A DNA stretch of 50,746 nucleotides, from positions 1 to 50,746 of the forward strand of contig JAFGAL010000027.1 in NCBI GenBank assembly GCA_016933695.1, read 5' to 3'. Below are positions 9,517 through 18,726 of the stretch, piece after piece. The position numbers and the translations under genes are program-made. Every line of letters begins with the position of its first letter. Position 1 is the stretch's first letter. The notes under the pieces are model-generated. The model was not told the origin of the DNA. It worked only from the letters and a program-made list of their open reading frames with translations, and ran no database searches. The stretch comes from Candidatus Zixiibacteriota bacterium (GTDB lineage Bacteria; Zixibacteria; MSB-5A5; GN15; PGXB01).

Positions 9517-10905
9517 GTGAGTACCGAAGCACCCCATATCCCGACATCTCCGGGCGCCCCCCCGCTGGTAACCGGCAATCAGACCTTCGCCAGCGTGACG
9601 GAGAATATCTGCCGGATCACCGAGCGCAAGACGCCACCGGTGTGGTACCTGGCGCTGGGGGCGGCGATGTCATTGCTGTTGGTGCTGTTCGGTTCCATCG
9701 GGTATCTGTTCTGGGAAGGGACCGGTATCTGGGGACTGAACAATCCGGTCGGCTGGGGCTGGGCGATTATCAATTTCGTCTGGTGGGTCGGTATCGGTCA
9801 TGCCGGGACACTGATTTCGGCGATTTTGTTTTTACTGCGCCAGCGCTGGCGGACGTCGATCAACCGTTTCGCCGAGGCCATGACGCTGTTCGCCATTTCC
9901 TGCGCGCTGATCTTCCCGGGCATTCACGTCGGGCGTATCTGGGTCGCGTACTGGATGTTCCCCATTCCGAACCAGATGCAGATGTGGCCGAACTTCCGCT
10001 CCCCCCTGTTGTGGGACGTGTTCGCGGTCAGCACGTACTTCGCGGCGTCGCTCCTGTTCTGGTTTACCGGGCTGATTCCCGACCTTGCCACGTTCCGTGA
10101 TCGCGCCACGTCGAAAATCAAAAAGTACATCTTCGGTTTTCTGGCGCTCGGCTGGCGCGGCGGCAACCGTCAGTGGCGGCATTATGAGCTGGCGTATCTG
10201 ATCCTGGCCGGGATTTCCACGCCGCTGGTGCTTTCGGTGCACAGTGTGGTCAGTACCGACTTCGCCATCAGCATCATCCCCGGCTGGCATACCACGATCT
10301 TCCCGCCGTACTTTGTTGCCGGCGCGATATTCTCGGGATTCGCGATGGTGGTCACCCTGACCATTATCGCCCGCAAGCTTTTCCATCTTGAAGATTTCAT
10401 CACGGTCAACCATCTCGAACGCATGAACAAAATTATCCTCCTGACCGGCAGTATGGTCGGATATGCCTATGGCATGGAGTTTTTCATTGCCTGGTACAGC
10501 GGCAATATCTATGAACAGGCGGTGTTTCTGAACCGTGCCTTCGGGCAGTACGCCTGGGCGTACTGGATCATGATATCCTGCAACGTCATCGTCCCGCAGT
10601 TGTTCTGGTTCCGGAAACTGCGCACCAGTATCCCGGTGATGTTTATCGCATCGCTACTGATCAATGTCGGGATGTGGTTCGAACGTTTTGTGATCGTGGT
10701 CACCTCGCTGGCGCAGGATTTCCTCCCGGCCAACTGGGATTATTACCGCCCGACTATCTGGGACATCAGCACCTTTGTGGGATCGTTCGGTTTGTTTTTC
10801 ACGCTCTTTTTGCTGTTTATCAGATTTCTGCCGATGATCTCGATCACCGAGGTGAAAGCGGTTCTCCCGCAGGCCGACCCGCATCAGGGAGGTTCGCATG
10901 AATAA
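9517..10905 (+). CDS. actC: Alternative Complex III subunit ActC, NrfD-like integral membrane protein
   Basis: A 462-residue polytopic membrane protein of the NrfD/PsrC family with about ten membrane helices, matching ActC, which carries the quinol-binding site and is thought to contribute to proton translocation. The start is the GTG at 9517, giving [12 protein letters not shown]; it lies 16 bases after the actB stop. Conserved segments visible: [41 protein letters not shown] and [19 protein letters not shown], all typical of ActC (the last region includes the histidine-rich quinol site area). The end overlaps actD by 8 bases, indicating translational coupling. Confidence 0.94.
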   Translation: MSTEAPHIPTSPGAPPLVTGNQTFASVTENICRITERKTPPVWYLALGAAMSLLLVLFGSIGYLFWEGTGIWGLNNPVGWGWAIINFVWWVGIGHAGTLISAILFLLRQRWRTSINRFAEAMTLFAISCALIFPGIHVGRIWVAYWMFPIPNQMQMWPNFRSPLLWDVFAVSTYFAASLLFWFTGLIPDLATFRDRATSKIKKYIFGFLALGWRGGNRQWRHYELAYLILAGISTPLVLSVHSVVSTDFAISIIPGWHTTIFPPYFVAGAIFSGFAMVVTLTIIARKLFHLEDFITVNHLERMNKIILLTGSMVGYAYGMEFFIAWYSGNIYEQAVFLNRAFGQYAWAYWIMISCNVIVPQLFWFRKLRTSIPVMFIASLLINVGMWFERFVIVVTSLAQDFLPANWDYYRPTIWDISTFVGSFGLFFTLFLLFIRFLPMISITEVKAVLPQADPHQGGSHE

Positions 10906-11446
10906 GCAGATCATGCGTGAGGCCGAAGGCATGCTGGCGGAATTCGCCGGGCCGGGTAATCTGCTCGAGGCGGCGCGTGAAATGCGCAAAGCCGGGTATA
11001 CACATTTCGATTGTCATTCGCCGTTCCCGATTCATGGCATGGATGCGGCGATGGGGCTGAAACGTTCGCCACTGGGTTGGATAGTCGGGCTGGCGGCGCT
11101 GTTCGGAACGTCGGCGGCGCTGGGTCTGCAGTGGTGGACCGGCAGTATCGACTACCCGCTGGTGATATCCGGCAAGCCGCTGTTCAGTTTCCAGGCGTAC
11201 GTTCCAGTGACCTTCGCGCTAGGCGTATTGCTGTCGGCGGTGGCGGCGCTGGTCGGCATGCTGGCGCTCAATGGCCTGCCCCGGTTGCACCATCCGGTAT
11301 TCCACTCCGAACGGTTCGGGAAGTTTTCCGATGACGCGTTCTTTATCAGCGTTACCGCCGATGATCCGTTGTTCGACGCCGAAAAGACCCGCGAGTTTTT
11401 ACAGCATATCGGCGGCAAAAACGTGGAGGTCCTGCGGGAATCATGA
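10898..11446 (+). CDS. actD: Alternative Complex III subunit ActD (DUF3341-type membrane protein)
   Basis: A 182-residue protein with a soluble N-terminal part that holds the characteristic [19 protein letters not shown] segment, followed by two membrane helices (about residues 60-80 and 100-125) and a C-terminal cytoplasmic tail with the usual ...DDPLFD...T..FL... pattern ([14 protein letters not shown]). This is the DUF3341 subunit ActD of ACIII, a structural subunit of the membrane part. It overlaps the end of actC by 8 bases and its own end overlaps actE by 4 bases (ATGA). Function beyond assembly or proton-path support is not established. Confidence 0.92.
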   Translation: MNKQIMREAEGMLAEFAGPGNLLEAAREMRKAGYTHFDCHSPFPIHGMDAAMGLKRSPLGWIVGLAALFGTSAALGLQWWTGSIDYPLVISGKPLFSFQAYVPVTFALGVLLSAVAALVGMLALNGLPRLHHPVFHSERFGKFSDDAFFISVTADDPLFDAEKTREFLQHIGGKNVEVLRES

Positions 11447-12063
11447 GACGGAAACTGACATACGCGATCATGACGGCGCTGATGCTTCCGGCGGTATTAC
11501 TGCTGACCGGGTGTACCCGTGAACAGACATCGGAAAAGCCGCCGATTCATCTCAATCCCAACATGGACAGTCAGCCCAAATACAAGGCGCAGGCGGAAAG
11601 CAAGTATTTTGCCGACGGCGCAACCATGCGCACGCCGGATTCCGGGGCCGTGGCGCGTGGTTATCTGCGCGATGACAGCATCTATTACTTCGGTAAAACC
11701 GGCGACAGCGATTTTATAGCGACCATGCCGGTGTATATGACGACTCAGCTGATGCAACGCGGCCGGGAGCGATTCGATATTTATTGTGCCCCCTGTCACA
11801 GTCGTCTCGGCGACGGCACAGGCATTATCGTTGCGCGCGGTCTGGTGGCGCCGCCGACATTTCATGACGAGCGTCTGCGCACCATACCCGACGGACAGCT
11901 ATTCGACGTGATCACCAGCGGCCTGCGCAACATGCCATCATACAAACATCAGATCCCGGTCGACGACCGTTGGGCGATCATCGCGTATATGCGCGCCCTG
12001 CAACGCAGTCACAACGCCACATCCGCTGATGTCCCGGCGGAGCTACAAAGGGATGGCAGGTAA
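11443..12063 (+). CDS. actE: Alternative Complex III subunit ActE, monoheme cytochrome c lipoprotein
   Basis: A 206-residue lipoprotein. Its signal peptide ends in the lipobox LLTGC at about residues 23-27, so the mature protein is expected to be lipid-anchored. A single heme c site CAPCH lies at about residue 108, and a candidate distal methionine in RNMPSY about 60 residues later. This matches ActE of ACIII, which receives electrons alongside ActA. The start codon overlaps the actD stop (ATGA). The mature N-terminus has the family pattern HLNPNMDSQPKYKAQ. Confidence 0.93.
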   Translation: MRRKLTYAIMTALMLPAVLLLTGCTREQTSEKPPIHLNPNMDSQPKYKAQAESKYFADGATMRTPDSGAVARGYLRDDSIYYFGKTGDSDFIATMPVYMTTQLMQRGRERFDIYCAPCHSRLGDGTGIIVARGLVAPPTFHDERLRTIPDGQLFDVITSGLRNMPSYKHQIPVDDRWAIIAYMRALQRSHNATSADVPAELQRDGR

Positions 12064-12066
12064 CCG

Positions 12067-13251
12067 ATGCAGTACGACCAGCACACCTATCGTTTGACCG
12101 ATACCGGCAATTACGGCACTGTCGCGCTGATCGTCGGCGTTGTCGGCCTGATCGGGTCGGCGGTCGGCTATATCACCGATCCGGCACAGTTTTTCCATTC
12201 GTACCTGACGGCGTTTTTCTTCTGGCTGTCGCTGGGACTGGGGGGCCTGTTTTTTGTCATGTTGCACCATCTGGTCGGCGCCAAATGGAGTGTGGTCCTG
12301 CGGCGATTGTCAGAAAACATCATGATGACCATTCCGGTCATGGCGATGCTGTTCATCCCGCTGTTATTCGGGATCAAAGAGCTTTTCCACTGGAGTCATC
12401 CCGAATTGGTGGCGACCGATCACCTGTTGCAGAGCAAGGAGCCGTACCTGAACGTGACCTTTTTCATCCTCAGGGCGGTGGTGTATTTTGTCATCTGGAT
12501 GCTACTCGCGTTTTTACTTAATCGGTACTCGCTGAAACAGGATCAGGCACATGATAACAAACTGGTCCGCACACTGCGGGTGATTTCGGCACCGGGAATG
12601 ATTTTGTTCGCGCTGAGTATCACGTTCGCCGGCTTCGACTGGCTGATGTCGCTGGATGCGCACTGGTACTCGACCATATTCGGCGTGTATGTCTTTTCCG
12701 GAAATCTGCTGGGAATGCTGGCGTTTTTGACGTTTTCAATCCTGTCGCTTCAGTCGAAAAACGTCCTCACCGGAGTAATCACGCCGGAACATCATCACGA
12801 TCTGGGCAAATTGTTGTTCGCATTTACGGTTTTCTGGGCGTATATGGCATTCTCACAGTACTTCCTGATCTGGTACGGCAATATCCCCGAGGAAACGGTC
12901 TGGTTTCTGGAACGATGGGAATCATCGTGGAAAATCATCAGTCTTTTACTCGTGTTCGGACATTTCGCCGTTCCGTTTTTCGTGCTGTTCCCCGCCGGGG
13001 CGAAGCGGCACCGGGGCGTGCTTATGGTTATATCTATCTGGCTGCTGATTATGCACTGGGTCGATTTGCACTGGCTGGTGATGCCGTCGTTGCATCCGCA
13101 CGGCATACATTTCTCATGGATGGATCCGGTTACGATGATCGGCCTCGGTGGAGTGTTTGTCTGGCTGTTTCGTCGCCGCACCGCCGCCAAACCGCTGGTG
13201 CCGGTTAACGATCCGGGACTGGGCGACTCGATCCGCTTTATCAACCATTAG
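12067..13251 (+). CDS. actF: Alternative Complex III subunit ActF, NrfD-like integral membrane protein
   Basis: A 394-residue polytopic membrane protein with about ten hydrophobic helices, the second NrfD-like subunit of ACIII and paralogous to ActC. Typical ActF segments seen: FFFWLSLGLGGLFFVMLHHLVGA, FDWLMSLDAHWYSTIFGVYVF and FSQYFLIWYGNIPEETVWF. It follows actE by 3 bases and ends 8 bases before a small membrane protein gene. ActF has no known cofactor and probably contributes a half-channel for protons. Confidence 0.93.
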   Translation: MQYDQHTYRLTDTGNYGTVALIVGVVGLIGSAVGYITDPAQFFHSYLTAFFFWLSLGLGGLFFVMLHHLVGAKWSVVLRRLSENIMMTIPVMAMLFIPLLFGIKELFHWSHPELVATDHLLQSKEPYLNVTFFILRAVVYFVIWMLLAFLLNRYSLKQDQAHDNKLVRTLRVISAPGMILFALSITFAGFDWLMSLDAHWYSTIFGVYVFSGNLLGMLAFLTFSILSLQSKNVLTGVITPEHHHDLGKLLFAFTVFWAYMAFSQYFLIWYGNIPEETVWFLERWESSWKIISLLLVFGHFAVPFFVLFPAGAKRHRGVLMVISIWLLIMHWVDLHWLVMPSLHPHGIHFSWMDPVTMIGLGGVFVWLFRRRTAAKPLVPVNDPGLGDSIRFINH

Positions 13252-13259
13252 GGAGAGCC

Positions 13260-13550
13260 ATGGACGACCATCACAACGATCTCGCCATCAACAGGCCGTT
13301 ACTCTACGGTATTATCGGCGTGGTATTGGTTCTGATCGTGTTACTCTATATGGCGGATCTTTTCACGCCCGTGACCGATGATGTTGTATCAGGCCGAACG
13401 CCATCGGTGCAATCGACAGACTTGCAGGAATTGCACGTGCGGGAAAACGAAGAACTCACAACGTACAAACTGCTGGACTCGACAACGGGAACCTACCGCA
13501 TCCCGATCGACAGCGCGATCGAACTTCTGGTCGAAGAATCAAATCAGTGA
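13260..13550 (+). CDS. Small single-helix membrane protein at the end of the ACIII operon (ActG-like candidate)
   Basis: A 96-residue protein with a histidine-containing N-terminus, one membrane helix (about residues 16-34) and a periplasmic tail with the pattern HVRENEELTTYKLLD...GTYRIPIDSAIELLVEE. An 'L..E...L..Y...D...G..RIPID.A.ELL' tail is, from memory, shared by small membrane proteins in ACIII and cytochrome oxidase loci of several phyla. The start follows GGGAGAGCC, and it sits 8 bases after actF, so it belongs to the operon. It may be an accessory or assembly subunit such as ActG. That naming is a guess, so no symbol is given. It has no heme motif and no metal-binding cysteines. Confidence 0.7.
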   Translation: MDDHHNDLAINRPLLYGIIGVVLVLIVLLYMADLFTPVTDDVVSGRTPSVQSTDLQELHVRENEELTTYKLLDSTTGTYRIPIDSAIELLVEESNQ

Positions 13551-13580
13551 TTTCGTGATTATAAAATCCAACGATTTTAA

Positions 13581-14966
13581 TCAATCGGACGGTTCGGATT
13601 TGGCGGAATCCGCACCGGAGGCGATCTCTAGAATGTAATCCGCAACCAGGGTCAGTTTCTCGTCGCCGAGATGCGCAAACGACGGCATCGGCGCGAACTG
13701 CGGCCGTTTTTTGCCGGGATTTTTCGACCAGGCCACGATACCGGCGGGATTGTCCTTATACAGCGAGTAGACTTCTCTTAGCGACGGCGCCGCCAGTACC
13801 CGGTCGACCGCGTGGCAGGCCGCGCAATTCTGGAACACCTTCTCACCGGTCATCCCGCCGCCGAGCGCCTCGCCCGCTCCCATTCCGGCACGGATACTCA
13901 TCTGCGTCGCCAGTTCGATCGCGTTGAACCGTGCGGTCTCATCGGCAATCATCTGCTTATGCTCCACCAGGCAGGCTTCACGATACACATGTCGTCCGGT
14001 TCCCATGAGAAGCACCACCACCCCGAACAACATCCAGATCGGGATATACAGCCGTGAGATTTTTTCATCCGGCATTTTAATTTGCCGCCAGAGAATATGC
14101 AAAACAATCAACACCACCGCCGCGCCGGAGAGAATCACCCAGTACAGGGTTCCGGTCACGCCGACTCCCGGAAGCGTGAACAGAAGCAAAGGCCCGAATA
14201 CCAATTGCGCCAGCGACACATAGAACGCCACGCGGTAAAACAGCCGCCGCAGTTCGACCCGGGTAAAATCCGGAAGGTGTTTTTCGCGCGGGAATTTTCT
14301 TCGTCCGAACCATCCCGCCAGAAACAGCCCGGTCAACGCCAGCGACGCCGACAGGAAATGGAAATAGCGCGGGAACACGTTGCCGATCTGAAGCGATGAG
14401 AAAAAGCCGCCGACTTCCGCCCATTTGCCGGGGAACAGCATCAAATTGATGTTGGTCAGAAAAATCAGCGGAATACATAAGAACAAAAAGGCCGAAAAGC
14501 CGCCGGTTATCACATGCAAACGCTTGCGTCCGCCGGTCCAGATCTGCCAGGTGTACTTATGCAGGTAAGCGAACAGGAATGCGAATATGACCAGCGGGAT
14601 GATCGCAAACCAGGCGTATCCGGTCAGCGCGTTGGCCGAATAGAAATGAATGGTATACACGAGATTGATACACAGCAAAGGTCCCACACCCAGCACCACC
14701 GCCAGACTCTTGTTGACCGTGATGGTCTCGGCGATTTTCTTCGCCAGTGAATCATAGCGCGGCCGTGTCAATCCCAGAATTTCGAAAAAAACCGACAGCA
14801 GTGAACCGCCGACCATCAGATTCACGAAAAAGATATGCACCAAAAACAGGAGGACCAGAATCAGTTTCAACTCCCATTCGCCGATGGGAAGCGGCAGTTC
14901 CAGATCGCGCGGGACCGGCACCGCCTGCGCAAATAACACCAGATGTCGCATGATCGGCAGTATCAC
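13581..14966 (-). CDS. CydA-like multi-pass membrane protein with C-terminal cytochrome c domain
   Basis: A 461-residue protein with about eight or nine membrane helices followed by a soluble cytochrome c domain: heme site CAACH at about residues 381-385 and a likely axial methionine in APMPSF about 45 residues later. The membrane part has several helix-embedded histidines (LVHIFFVNLMVGG, VYTIHFYSANALTGY, RYFHFLSASLALTG). It is paired with the next upstream gene: GTG of this gene overlaps the TGA of that one (GTGA), so the two are translationally coupled. An ATG five codons in is an alternative start. I relate the pair to the cytochrome bd-like superfamily members that lack a quinol loop and carry heme c (OR-C type), but this rests on overall pattern, not on an alignment. 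It runs convergent to the ACIII operon. Confidence 0.7.
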   Translation of the reverse strand: MILPIMRHLVLFAQAVPVPRDLELPLPIGEWELKLILVLLFLVHIFFVNLMVGGSLLSVFFEILGLTRPRYDSLAKKIAETITVNKSLAVVLGVGPLLCINLVYTIHFYSANALTGYAWFAIIPLVIFAFLFAYLHKYTWQIWTGGRKRLHVITGGFSAFLFLCIPLIFLTNINLMLFPGKWAEVGGFFSSLQIGNVFPRYFHFLSASLALTGLFLAGWFGRRKFPREKHLPDFTRVELRRLFYRVAFYVSLAQLVFGPLLLFTLPGVGVTGTLYWVILSGAAVVLIVLHILWRQIKMPDEKISRLYIPIWMLFGVVVLLMGTGRHVYREACLVEHKQMIADETARFNAIELATQMSIRAGMGAGEALGGGMTGEKVFQNCAACHAVDRVLAAPSLREVYSLYKDNPAGIVAWSKNPGKKRPQFAPMPSFAHLGDEKLTLVADYILEIASGADSAKSEPSD

Positions 14967-16372
14967 GGCGTCCCCGTCTGCGCTTGATTGTTGTTCCTGA
15001 TCGTCCAGCCCGCCTGCGCCCCGAATAGCAACTCGCGGTTTTTCTGCAGTTCTTTCAGATACGCCGTCAGCGCCTTGACTTCCCTGTCATTGCCGGGAAA
15101 TGGCGGCATGAATGTCCGCGACGTATGCATGGTGTTGATAAACGCCGTCAGCGCGGCATCGTCCCACGGCCCGGTTCCGTACAGGTTTTCAAACTTGTTC
15201 ACCACGGCGTTCACTCCGGACGACGTGGTATGGCATCGCGAACAGGTCACCAGAAACACGTCGCGCCCGGCCTCGATTTCATTGGCAGATGTCACCGTGT
15301 GGTGCTCGACATACGTACTGTACGGCAGAATTCCGTCACGCTGGAACACCGGCAACTCGGAAACCTTCACACCGTTGGAATACATGTAATCGGCGATCAC
15401 ATAGGGTTTGCGGATAAATTCGCGCACGCGTTCGAAATGCCCCAGCAGCCAGACTCCGAGAATGAACGGAATGAGAAGCGCCACGCGGGGAATCAGTTTC
15501 GGTCGAGCCAGCCCGACCAGCGCCGCCAGTAACAGCGCAACCAGCGTGATCGCCATGATAACCGCGAGAGTTTCATGCCACTGGGCGAAACGCTGGGTCA
15601 TCAGACCGACGTCGACATTCGCCCTCATGGCATCGGGGACGACCTGCCAGTACCAGACTGAAGACGCCGCGAACGGCACCGACCAGATCAGCATCCATCC
15701 CGAAACGAACCGCACCGCCCGTCGGCGCAAATCGGAATGTTTTTTTGTGAAGAAATACAGTAAAAACCAGACAAACAGCCCGGCGGTGCCCATCGCGAAC
15801 GACGTCCGAAACGCCAACTGCGGGATATAGATCGGATTGAAAAAGCCTGAGAACAGGGTGCGGGCCTCCGGCCAGTTTCCGGAACCCATCATGAATCCCA
15901 GAATGCCCACGATAATCATCATGGTCAGCCATGAGAACCCCGACAGCAGGGCCCCAACGCCGATATGCAGGCTTTTTTGCCAGCCGGCAAGCCAGCGTTT
16001 CCAGGTCAGGAAATATATCATCACCAGTACGACTTCACTGACAAACACCAGCCATTCGGTAAACCAGGCCCAGAAGAAGACCCGCAACAGCGTACCGATA
16101 CCGAACGGTGCAATCAGCGCCGTGGTGAACCAGATCCCGACTCCGGTCAACGCCCCGACGGTGGTGGTGACGATGAACAGGACAAACGTGATTTTATACA
16201 TCAGGTGATCCCAGTCGGCATCCCCCTTGCGCCGTCCCCACCATTCCATAAGCATGACCAGCGGCCATGCCCCCACCGCCAGCGGATGATTGATAAACAC
16301 ATGCACACTGGCAACGATCGCGATCAAAATGCGATTGCCGAAAAAGTCCAGGAAAAACAACGGGAAATCCAT
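14963..16372 (-). CDS. CydA-like membrane protein with C-terminal cytochrome c domain
   Basis: A protein of about 469 residues, starting MDFPLFFLDFFGNRILIAI. The N-terminal helix with VASVHVFINHPLAVGAWP resembles the CydA helix that holds a heme b histidine, and VGALTGVGIWFTT and FFWAWFTEWLVFVSEVVLV resemble the next two CydA helices with their acidic residue. About nine helices follow, then a cytochrome c domain with CSRCH and a candidate axial methionine in FMPPFPGN. The open frame extends 33 codons further upstream (to 16471), but that extension is unlike the family, so I choose the ATG at 16372; neither start has a strong ribosome site. Coupled to the gene at 13581-14966. Likely role: a membrane cytochrome b/c enzyme taking or giving electrons at cytochrome c, possibly a terminal oxidase partner of ACIII. 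Inference. Confidence 0.7.
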   Translation of the reverse strand: MDFPLFFLDFFGNRILIAIVASVHVFINHPLAVGAWPLVMLMEWWGRRKGDADWDHLMYKITFVLFIVTTTVGALTGVGIWFTTALIAPFGIGTLLRVFFWAWFTEWLVFVSEVVLVMIYFLTWKRWLAGWQKSLHIGVGALLSGFSWLTMMIIVGILGFMMGSGNWPEARTLFSGFFNPIYIPQLAFRTSFAMGTAGLFVWFLLYFFTKKHSDLRRRAVRFVSGWMLIWSVPFAASSVWYWQVVPDAMRANVDVGLMTQRFAQWHETLAVIMAITLVALLLAALVGLARPKLIPRVALLIPFILGVWLLGHFERVREFIRKPYVIADYMYSNGVKVSELPVFQRDGILPYSTYVEHHTVTSANEIEAGRDVFLVTCSRCHTTSSGVNAVVNKFENLYGTGPWDDAALTAFINTMHTSRTFMPPFPGNDREVKALTAYLKELQKNRELLFGAQAGWTIRNNNQAQTGTP

Positions 16373-16700
16373 GCGGTCAATATGTAAAATCGACCGTATT
16401 AATGCAATATTTTTTTGCGGGAACAGGCACGATTGCCGGGACGTGGTATCGTTCGGCTTTGTAAATGTCATACAAAACCGTGTACTTATCGCGCGATCAT
16501 GTCCATTGGGAATATTGCGATGATATCCCGGACCGGCACCGATATCAATCGGACAGTGAAATCGATATTTTACCGATATGCGTTATTTCGCTTGATTTCC
16601 CGGTATAAAATATGTATTACATGGGTTGATATTGCAATGTTGTTTTATCTCGAACAGGCATGACAATTCAGACCAACCCGATTCAGGAGGAATTGAGGAA

Positions 16701-17165
16701 ATGGGAATGATGAAGGAATTCAAGGAGTTTGCCGTTAAAGGCAATGTCGTCGATATGGCCGTCGGCATCATTATCGGTGCGGCTTTCGGGACTATCGTCA
16801 AGTCCCTGGTTGCCGACGTGATCATGCCGCCGATCGGTCTACTTCTGGGCAATGTTGATTTTTCCAATTTGTTCATCGTGCTCAAAAATGGTGCCGACGG
16901 TGCCGCCGCCTACGCCAGCCTTGCCGATGCGCAGGCCGCCGGAGCGGTGACACTGAATTACGGCATGTTTATCAACACCATTATCAGTTTTCTAATTGTC
17001 GCATTCGCGGTTTTCATGCTGATTCGCAACGTGAACAGATTAAAACGCAAAGAAGAAGCCCCCGCACCTGCGCCGACCACCAAGGATTGTCCGTTCTGTC
17101 TGACGGCGATTCCGATCAAGGCCGTGCGCTGTCCCAATTGCACGTCGAATCTCGAATCGAATTAA
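16701..17165 (+). CDS. mscL: Large-conductance mechanosensitive channel MscL with zinc-ribbon tail
   Basis: A 154-residue membrane channel that opens under membrane tension to release solutes after osmotic downshock. The N-terminal signature [24 protein letters not shown] and the first helix, the extracellular loop, and the second helix ([18 protein letters not shown]) are all intact. The C-terminus carries two CxxC pairs, CPFC...CPNC, a short zinc-ribbon-like knuckle found in many bacterial MscL proteins outside the Proteobacteria. I start at ATG 16701, with GGAGG 10 bases upstream; a second ATG at 16707 is equally possible. An open frame extends upstream but is not conserved. Monocistronic, followed by a terminator. 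Confidence 0.95.
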   Translation: MGMMKEFKEFAVKGNVVDMAVGIIIGAAFGTIVKSLVADVIMPPIGLLLGNVDFSNLFIVLKNGADGAAAYASLADAQAAGAVTLNYGMFINTIISFLIVAFAVFMLIRNVNRLKRKEEAPAPAPTTKDCPFCLTAIPIKAVRCPNCTSNLESN

Positions 17166-17212
17166 TCGCGCGGGCGGGCGAACAACCGCAGAAGTACTGT
17201 CACAAAACACCG

Positions 17213-17239
17213 GGCGGGACTCGACGAGTCCCGCCTTTT
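17213..17239 (+). terminator. Rho-independent terminator after mscL
   Basis: A 9-bp perfect stem GGCGGGACT / AGTCCCGCC with a 5-base loop CGACG is followed by TTTTG. It lies 48 bases after the mscL stop. Confidence 0.8.
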
Positions 17240-17330
17240 GTCTATATTACCGAGATATCAAAAGACTGCGTCCTGAGCCCGGCGCATCCGGCGGTTTCGC
17301 CGCTTCGCACAACTCAGTCAAACATTGTCA

Positions 17331-17359
17331 TTGACAAAGACGCCGACTATGGTCATATT
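17331..17359 (+). promoter_or_regulatory. Sigma-70-type promoter before the TSP3/dockerin protein gene
   Basis: TTGACA (17331-17336) and CATATT (17354-17359) with a 17-base spacer, about 70 bases before the ATG at 17429. Confidence 0.5.
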
Positions 17360-17428
17360 GGTTATATATCAATCACGCCGTGATCAAGCAAATAAATCTA
17401 ACTGCCATGTAGATGAAGAGGTGTTATT

Positions 17429-18658
17429 ATGAGCAATCGCAACACAACTCGTATCATCATGGGGCTGTTCGTCTGGCTGATTCTGGCATTCGGTTTCGCC
17501 GCGGCACAAGACTGCGGCGACGTTAATGAGGATGGCGTCTTCAATGTTCTGGACGTGGTCACGTATTTCAATTATCTCGACAATCGCAACCCCGAGTTAT
17601 TCAACGTCGGGCTTGCCGATATCGACAGTATCACGGATGTTAATTTCAACGACGCCCAGTTTCTGATAGATTATCTGTTCGGATACGGCGATCTGCCGTA
17701 CTGCCCGCCCTTTCCCGATTCCACTCCGCCGGTGACCGACGACACGCTGGAAATTCACAATACTCTGGTCACTGCGGGAAAAACCGTGGCACGGGTCGAT
17801 ATCTTCGTAAAATCCGCGGATATAATCAACGGTTTTTCATTCCCGTTCAGTTACTCCTGTGCGACATCCGATCTGGAGATCGATTCGATCAGATTTGCGG
17901 AATCAATCTATATGGGACAATCCGTCTTTCTCGGCTCGGACTATCCCGATCAGGACAAGGGACTGATCCTGATTGGCGGTTTCAGCAACTTCACGGCCCC
18001 CATGGATGGCCTGGCGGTGACGATCTGGTTCAGGCTAACCGCCTCGTATGACCCGCAGTTGATCGTCATTGAACCGACCACGCTCGAGCCGGGTAATATC
18101 CTGATCGGCACCAAATCCGTCGGGTACGAATACCTGGCGTTTATTCCCACGCTGTTCGAGATTCCGGTCTATGAAGAGGATTCCGATCTCGATGGTGTCG
18201 GGGATGATCATGACAACTGCATCTACACGTACAATCCGGTACAGGAGAATGCCGACGGCGATCAGGACGGTGATGTCTGTGACAACTGCCCGTCGGTTTA
18301 TAATCCGGATCAAATCGACAGCGACGGTGATTCGTACGGCGATGCCTGCGATAATTGCGTGTCAATCGCCAATAGCGATCAGACCGATTCGGACGCCGAC
18401 GGCATCGGCGACGTCTGCGACGGATGTCCCGGCGTGTACAATCCGGACCAGGCAGATGTCGATGACGACGGGGTCGATGACGCCTGCGATAATTGTCCCA
18501 ACAAAGCCAATAACTCACAAACTGACAGTGACGGCGACGGTATCGGCGACGTCTGTGAAAACGGCAATGAGCCGGAAAACGGTGATGTTAACGGCGACGG
18601 CAAGGTTGATATTCTGGATATTCTATATCTGATTCTCTTCCTGTATGGAATCGATTGA
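17429..18658 (+). CDS. Secreted calcium-binding protein: dockerin-like, cohesin-like and thrombospondin type 3 repeats
   Basis: A 409-residue exported protein. Order: signal peptide (about 1-26, ending FGFAAAQ); a dockerin-like segment directly after it (CGDVNEDGVFNVLDVVTYF and a second half near residue 65-80); a beta-rich region (about 105-245) with the look of a cohesin-type domain (VTAGKTVARVDIFVKSAD... YDPQLIVIEP); then several thrombospondin type 3 calcium repeats (about 248-385; D.D.DGVGD..DNC..., DSDGDGIGDVC); and a single dockerin half at the C-terminus (GDVNGDGKVDILDILYLIL). The ATG follows GAAGAGG. Many Asp/Asn side chains indicate strong calcium binding. Probably a surface or matrix protein; substrate and partner unknown. 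No T9SS tail is present. Confidence 0.85.
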   Translation: MSNRNTTRIIMGLFVWLILAFGFAAAQDCGDVNEDGVFNVLDVVTYFNYLDNRNPELFNVGLADIDSITDVNFNDAQFLIDYLFGYGDLPYCPPFPDSTPPVTDDTLEIHNTLVTAGKTVARVDIFVKSADIINGFSFPFSYSCATSDLEIDSIRFAESIYMGQSVFLGSDYPDQDKGLILIGGFSNFTAPMDGLAVTIWFRLTASYDPQLIVIEPTTLEPGNILIGTKSVGYEYLAFIPTLFEIPVYEEDSDLDGVGDDHDNCIYTYNPVQENADGDQDGDVCDNCPSVYNPDQIDSDGDSYGDACDNCVSIANSDQTDSDADGIGDVCDGCPGVYNPDQADVDDDGVDDACDNCPNKANNSQTDSDGDGIGDVCENGNEPENGDVNGDGKVDILDILYLILFLYGID

Positions 18659-18678
18659 GGCAAAATCTCTGCCAGATA

Positions 18679-18710
18679 AAACGGCGGGACGCAATGCATC
18701 CCGCCGTTTA
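18679..18710. terminator. Bidirectional terminator between convergent secreted-protein genes
   Basis: Stem AAACGGCGGGA / TCCCGCCGTTT with a 9-base loop, with A and T tracts on the outer sides. It lies between the TSP3 protein (ends 18658) and the T9SS protein on the other strand (ends 18727). Confidence 0.8.
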
Positions 18711-18726
18711 TTATTCGAAGTGTTTG

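Noticed and set aside
16373..16471. Upstream extension of the CydA-like protein (33 codons)
   Set aside because: It is unlike the family, contains no membrane segment and has no ribosome site; the ATG at 16372 opens straight into the conserved helix.
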